Made by a program: the position numbers and the translations under genes. A stretch of 64,000 bases of DNA from positions 124,001-188,000 of the forward strand of contig VFIW01000088.1 of NCBI GenBank assembly GCA_006386115.1, given 5' to 3'. Below are positions 18,036 through 26,845 of the stretch, in pieces. The notes below the pieces were generated by a model. That model was not told the DNA's origin, searched no databases, and was given only the letters and a program-made list of their open reading frames with translations. This stretch comes from Globisporangium splendens (Eukaryota; Oomycota; Peronosporomycetes; Pythiales; Pythiaceae). Every line of letters starts with the position of its first letter. Within the stretch, counting starts at the first letter, position 1.

Positions 18036-21000
18036 ATGTACGCCGCGCTACATGCCCTCAAGAATGCATTTTACAAAAACCAAAAAAAGGAAAAAAGACC
18101 ATGTCCAAACACGCTACGGGTATTAACTCAGAACGTGTGCGGATTCAAAAAGAAAGAACGAACAAAATGGTTAGAGGATCTCAAGGGGGCACTAACCGCA
18201 GAAAAGTATGATATCATTTATTTACAGGAGACGAGGATCACCACAGCCAAAGAAGAAAGCAGACTCCGACATTACTGGAACCGAATATGGGGGGTTGCAA
18301 ACCTGGACGAACCAACGTCCTTTTGGTCCATCCATCCTGACGCGACCGGCGGAGTTGCAATACTCACAAATCCGAAGACGATTAGCGAAACACAACTGAT
18401 CGAGGAATCCAAGTGGACGAATCGCACAGTCGCTATCAAGTCCAAGGGAGTGGTGTGGATTAATGTGTACGCACCCAACAAGAAAGCAGAGCGAGAACAC
18501 TTCTTCCGACGCCTAAACGAGGAGTTCGGGACTCATCGTGCAGCAGCAGTGCTCGGAGGTGACTTCAATTGTGTGCTCGACAAGCAACGGGACCGGTACC
18601 AAAGAGGAGTTCGGCTACCTGTGCAGTGCGAGAGTGCAGAACTGAGACGACTAGTGACGGAGTGGAACATTTACGACGCACGGGAGCTAGTGGAGGATCC
18701 GGAGTGGCCAGTGCAGAGGGAACCGACGGAGCATTTCACATACTGGAGGAAAAACTCAGCCAGTCGACTCGACCGATTCTATATCGCAGGAAACCTGGGC
18801 AGCGCCGTGCAATGGGAGGCCATAGAGCTACCCAAGCGCTACTCGGATCACCAAGCAGTGGTGCTGCATATGAAATGGACGAGTCAACCGCAGAGACCAA
18901 GGAGAGTGAACAAGTGCAGGTACCCGATGCGAACCTCGCGTCCTGACTTGGTGCGGACTGGGGTGCAAAAGGCAATCGCTCACGAGCTGGAGCTGATGCA
19001 GAGTGAAGGGTCAATCGTTGGAAGCCACCTGGAGCAGCGTATCCTCAAAGCAATACTGAGAGTAAGTCGAGCAGAGAAGCGGCAAGTACGAAGATATCGG
19101 CAAAAGTTGGAGGATCAGCAGCACCGACCGGCAAACCGCACAAGGCGTCAGCTGATCGAAGAACAAGCAAACGCGGCAAGAGAGGCAGCAGAGTTCAAAT
19201 TCGGTAAGTATATGCAAGCAACGCAGGGGGATGTTCGTCACTTCTTTCGGAGGATCGCCAACTGGCAGCGGGATCAAACAATTTCGCGATTAGAGCCGAC
19301 TCCCGGAAGGTACCACTCACCAAACGCGAGTCTGGCGGACATCATGGGGGAAGAATGGCACCAAATCACTGGCCAGAGCCATGCTGCGGTCCCTCCGCAG
19401 AAGGCTGAACAGCGATTTGATGCACTGGTGTACATTCCGGAAACTCGAAAAGTCACGGAAGAGCAAAACCAAGACTTGATGGCACCCATCACTGAAAAGG
19501 AAGTACGAGAGGCGATCGCGGCTTTACATCGGCATAAGGCAGGTGGCGTGGACAGTCTGAACAATGACTTCTACAAGGATTGCGAGGACGTGATGGTTGA
19601 AGTTTTGGTGCGGGAATTCAACAACATCCAACGCGGGGCACCCATGCCACGATCATTCGGTCAAGGAATCGTGATACCGTTGCGCAAGAAAGGAGATTCG
19701 CCAAACCCCCTCGATTACAGACCAATCACTCTGCTTACGACCACTTACAAGTTGTTTGCAAAAGTCTTGGCAACAAGGCTGCAAGACATCCTTCTGTGGA
19801 TCATCGGGGAAGCACAGCAAGGCTTCGTACGCGACCGACTGATGGAGAACTCGATCCTCATCATGCAAGCCGCATTGGACAAAGCGTACCACAACAACGG
19901 TGAAGGGTTGGATGACGCTCCGGGAATTGCGATGCTTGACTTCATGAAGGCTTACGACACGTTGGACAGAGATTTTCTGTATCTTGTGCTGAGCAAGTTC
20001 GGCTTTGGGCGACAATTTGTGGATTTAGTACGTCGAATGCACTCGGACACTACAGCGCAGTACCTGGTGAACGATGAAGTGTCGAGAGAATGGGAGGTCA
20101 AGTCGGGAATTCGTCAAGGTTACCCCCTGGCCCCTCTGCTGTTTATCGTTGCCGCGGAGATTCTCGCACTAGCAGTTCAGCAAGACCCCCATCTGGAAGG
20201 AATTCGCGTGACCAGATCCGGAGCGGAACCCCATCTTATTTCGACATTCGTCGATGACTCCGCCGTCTTTTTGAAACAAGGGAAACAGCTGCCTCGGCTG
20301 ATGCAGCTGCTGTCCGAGTTCGGCCAGCAATCAGGTCTGCACGTGCAACCAACGAAAAGCAGCTACATCTGTCTCAACACAGCAGTAGTCCATGAACAAA
20401 GATGCGGCATTCCGGTCCTGAAGCATGGAGAGACGGTGAGGTACCTTGGCATCCAAATAGGTACCGGGAACATCACACAAGCTAATTGGGAGGACCGCCT
20501 GCAAAAGCTCCGAACCAGATTGATCATCGCGGCCAAAGTCTCCAACAGTGTGGTGGGGAGAGTGCTTATACTGAATTCGATCTTACTGCCGTCGATTCTG
20601 TTCACTGCCGGCTACATCAAGCCCCCAGCGAAAGTCGTGGATCAGCTAGTGAATCTACAAAAGCAATTTTTGTGGAAATCGACACTTGGCACAGACGGCA
20701 CGAGGCACAAGGTGAGTCCTTCCCTGCTCTACTTGCCAGTCAAGGAAGGAGGCATAGGTCTCTATTCAATACCTCTTGCAATAAAGCGACAAGCGATGCG
20801 GCGGACAACTCGGTGGCTACAGCGAGCGCGAGACAAGTATACAGAAGCTTGGCATGAACAGGTTCATCGGGACAAAAGTCAAAACCGGGGATGTTGCGCG
20901 ATTTCACCAAAGGAGCGAAGCCAGCTAGCACAGACAAGGCTGTACCAGACAAACAATATTCACAGACTCGGGTGGGAGTATCTCTGTGAAGACTTGGTGG

Positions 21001-23063
21001 CGGCAGAGAGACGCAATCCCGCGTGGAAAGACGATCTGAAGCAGCAAATGGAATCCTTACTACCGACCCTGGACCTTGAGTGGAGATCAGACGGACGTGT
21101 AGGTGTGTACTTTGGGAGAAAACCTGAGCAGACGATTCATCAACTATCGGAAGAGACTCGAGCCTTCTGGCCATCCTTTCAGTGGAACGACAACCCCTGG
21201 ATAATCGACAGTCAAGGCGAGCAGTATACAGTCAAAAAGGTTCCTTTCCTGAGGGAATGCAATTTGACCAGCTTCAACGTGAGACGGGAAGAAGAGCGAG
21301 TGTTCTCCGTGCGGCTACCAACCATGACGGCGACTCTCACGTTCAAACGAATGACTACCCTGCGAAAACTCGTAACCAGCATCATTCTATGCTCACCAGA
21401 GATAGAAATCGATGCAGGCAACCAGTTGAACAGTCACCAGGAGCCGTGGAGCAGGAAACACACAAAACGAGAGTACAAGTGGATCAGCAATGGCATGGGA
21501 ACCATCATCGCGGTGCCAGTATCGGAGGGGAGCCACACGGACTACATCCAGATGCAACGGCAAGCAAACGGAGTTCTCTGGACAGTGACCGACTGGGTTG
21601 GGGATGCTACCTGTCAACAAGACGTGGCAATGATCGAAGAAGAAATAAAAACCGTAGGGTGGACTTTCAAACCGCACCCGCTCACGACTCACTGTCCGTG
21701 GCTGGTGCATGAACGTACTCCCCCAAACAGTATCCAGAAGACAATTGACCGAGCACGAACACAAAGGTTGCACAGCAAGTTGTATCAAGGTCTCGGAGGA
21801 CTCATAGACAAGCTCAACGAAGTCGCGAAAACTGACCAGTGGTACAGCCATGTGCAGTATCGACTACCAGCACATCTATGGAAACAACGAGGATGCCTTA
21901 CGCCGTATCAGATGTGGACGACATACCGGATCTCTACGATGCAGCTCAACCTATTCCATCCGGGAAGGATCGAGTCTCCAGCGTGCCCAAGCAATGCCGG
22001 ATGTGGGGAGACAAAAGAAACTATCTCACACATAGTCTGGAGTTGCAAGCGAGCACAAGCCGCGTGGACGGCCTTCCTCGGACGATGGATGGGCCGAGCA
22101 TTGACGGAGCAAGCACTCAACCTCTTCCTGCCTCATATTACTAGTCGCACAGCCCCGCCAGGTCAACGATCTTTGCTCCGGGAATTGGAAAAGCACTCCG
22201 GGTTCATTACTCCGGAACACTCTGTAGCACTACAGAAACTCTGGTTTATCGTCACATCAAGCATCCCAGTATTGCTATGGAGAACGAGAGTGGAAATAGT
22301 GCATGAACGGCAACATCTCACTATCGAAGAAAGTACCCAGCGAGTGTGGACAGCGTGTGTGATGCAAGTGCGGGCCGTGGCTCATCGGATGAGAACGCTC
22401 AAAGGAGAAAAGATCGATGCAACTTGCCTGAGCCAACTGCTCAGCGTACTGGAGACACAAGACTTCTCGCGCCAACTAGAAACATGGGGGACGGCGCGTT
22501 TGTATTTCGATGGAGGTGCACGCGGCAACCCAGGTCCAGGAGGCAGCGGATGGGCACTCATCTTCCTGAATGAACGCAGCAATCAATGGGAACTCAAAGC
22601 ATGCGGCTATGCGTACATGGGACCACAAGTCACAGACAATTGGTGCGAATACAGCGCGCTGAAAGATGGTTTGGCATACAGTGCACACTACCTGCAGCAT
22701 TATGAAGTCAAGTTGGAAGTCTTCGGAGACAGCCAAATGATTATCGCAGCCCAGAACGGGTTCTCTTCTATACGCCAGACCAAGTTGCAGCCACTAGTAG
22801 TTCGGGTAAACCAAATCATCGGCAACTTTGCATGGACCTCCTGGAATCACACAAAACGAGAACAAAACAAAATGGCCGATCTTCTCGCCAACATGGCAAT
22901 GAACTCCAAGACTGCGAAGATACTCACCGACGAATCGCGGGGAAATGATCAAGTTCTTATGTCCCAAGTCGCAGCTCTACTCGACAATGATATCGGTGCC
23001 ACACCGTCAAGACTTAGAAACACCTCACTGTCAGCAGTGTTGATGAGACTCAGGAATTCTTAA
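18036..23063 (+). CDS. LINE-OTU ORF2: endonuclease, reverse transcriptase, RNase H
   Basis: 1675 aa, uninterrupted. APE-type endonuclease at the N-terminus: LTQNVCGF, YLQETRI, NVYAP, LGGDFNCVL, SDHQAVV, all expected catalytic boxes. RT: DYRPITLL, MLDFMKAYDTLDR (motif A Asp present), SGIRQGYPLAPLLF, and motif C FVDD at residues 738-741 instead of the usual YADD/FADD. A long connector with a Cys/His cluster follows (CPSNAGCGETKETISHIVWSC). RNase H starts at LYFDGGARGNPGPGG (Asp1492) with CEYSALKDGL and VFGDSQMI. It nicks target DNA and copies the RNA by target-primed reverse transcription; RNase H removes the template. Nothing inactivating was seen. Confidence 0.92.
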   Translation: MYAALHALKNAFYKNQKKEKRPCPNTLRVLTQNVCGFKKKERTKWLEDLKGALTAEKYDIIYLQETRITTAKEESRLRHYWNRIWGVANLDEPTSFWSIHPDATGGVAILTNPKTISETQLIEESKWTNRTVAIKSKGVVWINVYAPNKKAEREHFFRRLNEEFGTHRAAAVLGGDFNCVLDKQRDRYQRGVRLPVQCESAELRRLVTEWNIYDARELVEDPEWPVQREPTEHFTYWRKNSASRLDRFYIAGNLGSAVQWEAIELPKRYSDHQAVVLHMKWTSQPQRPRRVNKCRYPMRTSRPDLVRTGVQKAIAHELELMQSEGSIVGSHLEQRILKAILRVSRAEKRQVRRYRQKLEDQQHRPANRTRRQLIEEQANAAREAAEFKFGKYMQATQGDVRHFFRRIANWQRDQTISRLEPTPGRYHSPNASLADIMGEEWHQITGQSHAAVPPQKAEQRFDALVYIPETRKVTEEQNQDLMAPITEKEVREAIAALHRHKAGGVDSLNNDFYKDCEDVMVEVLVREFNNIQRGAPMPRSFGQGIVIPLRKKGDSPNPLDYRPITLLTTTYKLFAKVLATRLQDILLWIIGEAQQGFVRDRLMENSILIMQAALDKAYHNNGEGLDDAPGIAMLDFMKAYDTLDRDFLYLVLSKFGFGRQFVDLVRRMHSDTTAQYLVNDEVSREWEVKSGIRQGYPLAPLLFIVAAEILALAVQQDPHLEGIRVTRSGAEPHLISTFVDDSAVFLKQGKQLPRLMQLLSEFGQQSGLHVQPTKSSYICLNTAVVHEQRCGIPVLKHGETVRYLGIQIGTGNITQANWEDRLQKLRTRLIIAAKVSNSVVGRVLILNSILLPSILFTAGYIKPPAKVVDQLVNLQKQFLWKSTLGTDGTRHKVSPSLLYLPVKEGGIGLYSIPLAIKRQAMRRTTRWLQRARDKYTEAWHEQVHRDKSQNRGCCAISPKERSQLAQTRLYQTNNIHRLGWEYLCEDLVAAERRNPAWKDDLKQQMESLLPTLDLEWRSDGRVGVYFGRKPEQTIHQLSEETRAFWPSFQWNDNPWIIDSQGEQYTVKKVPFLRECNLTSFNVRREEERVFSVRLPTMTATLTFKRMTTLRKLVTSIILCSPEIEIDAGNQLNSHQEPWSRKHTKREYKWISNGMGTIIAVPVSEGSHTDYIQMQRQANGVLWTVTDWVGDATCQQDVAMIEEEIKTVGWTFKPHPLTTHCPWLVHERTPPNSIQKTIDRARTQRLHSKLYQGLGGLIDKLNEVAKTDQWYSHVQYRLPAHLWKQRGCLTPYQMWTTYRISTMQLNLFHPGRIESPACPSNAGCGETKETISHIVWSCKRAQAAWTAFLGRWMGRALTEQALNLFLPHITSRTAPPGQRSLLRELEKHSGFITPEHSVALQKLWFIVTSSIPVLLWRTRVEIVHERQHLTIEESTQRVWTACVMQVRAVAHRMRTLKGEKIDATCLSQLLSVLETQDFSRQLETWGTARLYFDGGARGNPGPGGSGWALIFLNERSNQWELKACGYAYMGPQVTDNWCEYSALKDGLAYSAHYLQHYEVKLEVFGDSQMIIAAQNGFSSIRQTKLQPLVVRVNQIIGNFAWTSWNHTKREQNKMADLLANMAMNSKTAKILTDESRGNDQVLMSQVAALLDNDIGATPSRLRNTSLSAVLMRLRNS

Positions 23064-23096
23064 ACTGTATGTAGACCATAAGTTCAATAGAATTAC

Positions 23097-23125
23097 CTTC
23101 TCTCTCTCTCACTTGTCCCTTGCCA
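23097..23125 (+). repeat. (TC)n tail and right target-site duplication of LINE-OTU
   Basis: ttctctctctctc at the LINE 3' end followed directly by acttgtcccttgcca (23111-23125). A TC repeat replaces the usual poly(A) tail. Confidence 0.8.
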
Positions 23126-24143
23126 TGTGTTGCGACGATCGCGAGACACCTACCTATGTCTCACATGCTGCAACTAACTGAAAAATGTACTTCAACGTAC
23201 ATGTACATCAACAGAGGGTACAAAAATTATCAGTGTGTTTGATTAATTTGCGTGCTGCCTGAATGAGTGTTCAGTATACTAGCCAGTCTGCGCTGAACGA
23301 CCGTGTTCGCTTTCTTTTTGTGGAGTTTCGTTTGATAGGTCATGTTACTGGCGCTGTCAACTCGGAATGAGTGAACGTGGCCACGTTCAAATCCAAAGCC
23401 GATCTCGATTCGATCTTCCTGATATGCTGCTTCAGAAAGGAAAGTCCTAACTTTAATAACTCCGGTAATCTTTACCCCCAACCCCCACCTACTAATAGCA
23501 TAGTGCGACGCTCCAGTACTATTTGCAGCGTGCTGTCCATGCACACAGGATCAAGTGCTAGGATTTTAAAGATGTGAACAGTGATGAAGATTCCATGCTC
23601 CAACACCTCAATCGCATAGACACTATTGTCGAGAAGTCTTATTGCTGGATGGATGGGCAGTTGGATGGCTGAGAGAGAAAGGTGAGACAAAAGGAAGATT
23701 TGAATTGGAAGTTCGAAGAAACGGAGTTGTGTCCTCAACTCTAGTCTTTTCTTTAGCAGAGACAGCTTTTGCTGTCCTTTTGCTGTCCGAACGATATCAC
23801 ATCGTTTTGTGGGCTCCTACCCACTGGGATCTGCTGTTTGAACTGGGGTAAACCGACACTTTGCGGAAAGAAAGCGCTGCCATACACGATTTCTATGTCC
23901 ACCCACTTGGTACTATCGAAGTTTCCGCGGTGATTGCTTTCCGCATATCTCATATGAAAAACAGATCGTGCCGCAATTCATTCGTACTACTGTATGTTGT
24001 GGTCTCCGATTACAAAAGAACGCACACTGATAGATACACAGTACAGATACCGTCGTGCCTTTCGCTTCCAGTCTCATTATTGGAAACTCCATCAAGGCCA
24101 CAAGACCAAAAGCTCCAAGGAACAAGAACCACCTCTCTCCAAT
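23126..24143. other. P1 upstream region, right half
   Basis: Continues the intergenic sequence broken at 13826. It holds several short ORFs with no recognised domain (for example 23230-23544 minus, 104 aa) and, on the E2 side, the short-type X ORF (23753-23953, minus, ending QQKDSKSCLC), whose start is 190 bp from E2. Nothing here is firmly coding. Confidence 0.4.
24071..24085 (+). promoter_or_regulatory. Initiator-like motif of the E genes (E2 shown)
   Basis: gtctcattattggaa, with TCATT 71 bp before the E2 ATG, resembles the oomycete initiator (TCATT-type) core. It recurs at the same spacing upstream of all eight E genes (TCATT at about 13422-13426, 33730-33734, 35081-35085, 44780-44784, 46131-46135, 55853-55857 and 57200-57204). 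Transcription start is inferred. Confidence 0.45.
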
Positions 24144-24536
24144 ATGATCAAGAAAGTGATTTTGAGTTTTCTTCTAGCTGCTGCCGCCACCAACATCGAG
24201 GTAGACGCGCAAGGGCAGGCTGGGACTATTATTGGCAACGCGCTCAATCCTAATGCGGCTAAAAACTGCAACCAGGTTGCTTGTTGGATCGGGACAACAT
24301 CGTCAAACTGCGTGAGAGACATGGCGGAGAAGATCCAAGCCACTGTAATGAAGGGAAACGATGGTTACATGATTGAGAGCATCGGTTCGTCTGGCGGATG
24401 GGTGCGATACTGGAGAGTGCCAAACTCCAATACCAATATGGGTCGCGGGAAGATTGCTCAAGGCACATGTGCTGGTGGAGCGAAATACGTGGTGGAAAAT
24501 TGCCAGGTTGCAGGAGCAGTCCGTTGCGTTAAGTAA
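24144..24536 (+). CDS. E2: small secreted six-cysteine protein
   Basis: 130 aa, identical in protein to E1, which it faces head-to-head across the LINE-OTU insertion. Start at the Met of the signal peptide, in context tccaatATGATC. AATAAA at 24694-24699 in the 3' flank. It lies beside a short-type X ORF whereas E1 lies beside a long-type one, yet the two coding regions match, which suggests copying between palindrome arms. Downstream is the LINE-A side of block M1. Confidence 0.8.
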   Translation: MIKKVILSFLLAAAATNIEVDAQGQAGTIIGNALNPNAAKNCNQVACWIGTTSSNCVRDMAEKIQATVMKGNDGYMIESIGSSGGWVRYWRVPNSNTNMGRGKIAQGTCAGGAKYVVENCQVAGAVRCVK

Positions 24537-24898
24537 ACGAGTGAGTGAAGGTTGATATTGCATTTCAAGTCACCATCAACTTCTGTGGATGGACTGTCCA
24601 CTGCAGTACCAAGCGAGCATATAGTTGAGTAGTTAGACCTAGACGTAGTCATTTTCGACGAACTAGAACCTGCAGCCAGCTGTATTTTTCCTTAATAAAC
24701 TCACTTTTTAAGTTACGCTAGAGCAAGGACGAGCATCATCACACGGAAATTTACGTTTCCAGAGTCGTTAGGGTGTTTACAGGTTCGTCTAGATCGAGCT
24801 TAGTAACGGTTTGACTCACAAAAAGTAAGGCTGAAGATGCTGAATTTCGTGAAGATACTCTGTCAGAATGGGCGGTGGCAATATGACCGAGCGGAGGA
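24537..24898 (+). other. 3' flank of E2 (type A)
   Basis: Contains the E2 3' UTR and AATAAA, then degraded sequence distantly matching flank B, with the LINE-A junction near 24899. No gene seen. Confidence 0.45.
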
Positions 24899-26845
24899 CA
24901 TGCATCGAGCCGTTTGGACAGGTGGTATGTAATAACGAAGCACCACAATGGGTCCGAGCTGTGTCTCAAGTAGTTTACGGCCCGCTTTCTGATCATAACG
25001 GGGTCTCTCTTAGACTCGCACATCCGTGCCACCGGATCAAAATACGGAGACCACCCCGGTGTTATCCTCTCCCTGACTATGCCTATGCAGCAGCAGATAT
25101 TGTGACGAAACAACGCCTCCAGCAACTGCAAGACAAGTTAGAAGGCGAACGGGGGAATACACCGGCCATTGACGTCCAGACCGCTACGACAGTTGCGACG
25201 TACTGGGATGGATTCAAGAGTGCTATAAAAAAGGACTATCTGGGACCAAAACGCGTGTGCAAAATTAAGCTAGTGGACTCATACATGCAAAAATTGCGGC
25301 GTCTACACGATCGTCTTCGTGTGGTTACATCGGCTACTTTAAAGCAAGATTCGAAGCATGTACGAACCCCAAGCGTGTCCACAACCCTTTCAGCAACAGA
25401 ACGCCAGGTTCGAGAGAATGTAGCGACCTGCAAGGTGCAGTGGCAGGATTCTAAGGCTCGCAGGCTTCTGCGTTCACATCTGTCTGCACCGACGAAATCG
25501 GCCAAGGCTTTTTTCCGACGCATCTCAACGAAATTCCTGGATAATACAATTTATTGCCTGGGTGAAGAGCGACGGTTTGGCCCTGCTCAACCTGAAAAAC
25601 TTGTGAACGTGATGGCGGGTGGATGAAAACCCGTTATGCAACAAAAGGCGATGAAACACAGCGACATCACCGCGTGCTTAAAGCAGCTCCCTCCAACGCA
25701 CCACGCTGCCTTTTTGTCCGATCTGAGTGATCCCGTTGGTGAAGAGGAAGTCCTGACAGCCGTCAAACGATGCAAACGTGGGAAGGCAGCAGGTCCCGAC
25801 GGCCTAGGTAACGACTGATATCGTGACTATGTGGAGGTAATTGTCCCTAGCTATTTAATGGATGGATGAAGAGCCCAGTTTTCCCCAAGTCGTTTGTGGA
25901 GGCAGATATATTTTGCCTCAAAATGTCCAGCACGGCCGCGACTCCCTTGGGACATCGACCTATAACTTTGTTAAACTCGGACTACAAGATTTTTACCAGA
26001 ATCTTCACACGAATGTGGTGCAAGCTGACCATACTGATCTACCCCCTTCAAGCCGGCTTTGTTCCAAATAGGAGCATACATACCGCGGTTGATACCTTCC
26101 GTGCTGCTCAGCGAATGGTGAATCAAGATGATGAACAACTTGACAGCCTTGCACAATTGCTGGGTTTTGCGAAGGCTTACGACTCTCTCGACCGTGGATA
26201 TCTCAAAGCTGTATTGCGACATTATGGATTCCCAGATTTATTCTGCCTGATGGTGGAAAAGCTACATACTGCCACCACCTGTCGTCTCTTGGTTAATGGT
26301 TATCACTCAGCCGTAATTAACGTTACATGCGGAATTCGTCAAGGGTGTCCTCTCGCACCTCTTCTGTTCATACTTGCGCTAGACCCGCTCTATCGTGTAA
26401 TGGAGAACAGCACTAAATTAACCGGTATCACTCTCTAGGCAGGGGGAAGAACAAGTGAGCTTAGGATTGGTGGCTATGCAGATGACACGGCTGTGGGGGG
26501 TTTATCTTCGTCATCCAAGCGATATTGAGGAGGCAGTCAAGGAGCTGAGGTTGTTTGGCGATGCCTCTGGCCTTCGTGTCAATGTAGAGAAAACTATCGG
26601 AGTGGCATTAGCTGTGAGGTCCTGAAGGCTCCCACCTGGTCTGTGAAATATCATTTCTCAGTGTGGCAGCCTTTTGTCGCTACCTAGGGGATACGCGTCG
26701 GTAGTACGGACGCGGAACAGACAACTGGGAACGATGTGTAGCAGCTGTTAAAACCAGGATAGGGCTGGCTACTGCCAAAGCCCACACACCAGAACAGCGT
26801 GCAGACATTGTCCGTGCTGTCATCGTCCCGAAGTTGCTCTATGTT
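24899..26845 (+). pseudogene. LINE-A 5' part, copy M1
   Basis: A 5'-truncated LINE ORF2 in several frames. It begins at the endonuclease end (SSRLDRWYV, then LSDHNGVSLRL near 24990-25020). An open stretch to 25626 lacks the TGA found in M0, M2 and M3. Then AAGPDGL (RT start, ~25790), RT block 25866-26438 (ITLLNSDYKIF, CGIRQGCPLAPLLF) and, in another frame, GYADDTAV near 26471. RT motif A reads LLGFAKAYDSLDR: the catalytic Asp is Gly. It is interrupted at 26845 by LINE-B and resumes at 32333. Dead. Confidence 0.82.

Larger units (their letters stand above)
13826..23110 (+). mobile_element. LINE-OTU: full-length non-LTR retrotransposon
   Basis: About 9.3 kb between 15-bp target-site duplications, with two long intact ORFs and a (TC)n tail (about 23097-23110) in place of poly(A). 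ORF1 carries a zinc knuckle and an OTU-type protease domain; ORF2 carries endonuclease, RT and RNase H, an I/Tad-like architecture. It inserted into the shared upstream region between E1 and E2, separating the two genes from ~1.5 kb to ~10.8 kb. Both ORFs lack stops or frameshifts, so it could be active. Confidence 0.9.

Noticed and set aside
23994..24143. 50-codon in-frame N-terminal extension of the E proteins (MLWSPITKER...).
   Set aside because: It places the signal peptide internally, and the stretch holds the initiator-like TCATT motif and matches promoter/5' UTR sequence in all copies; E5 lacks the extension from the same start.
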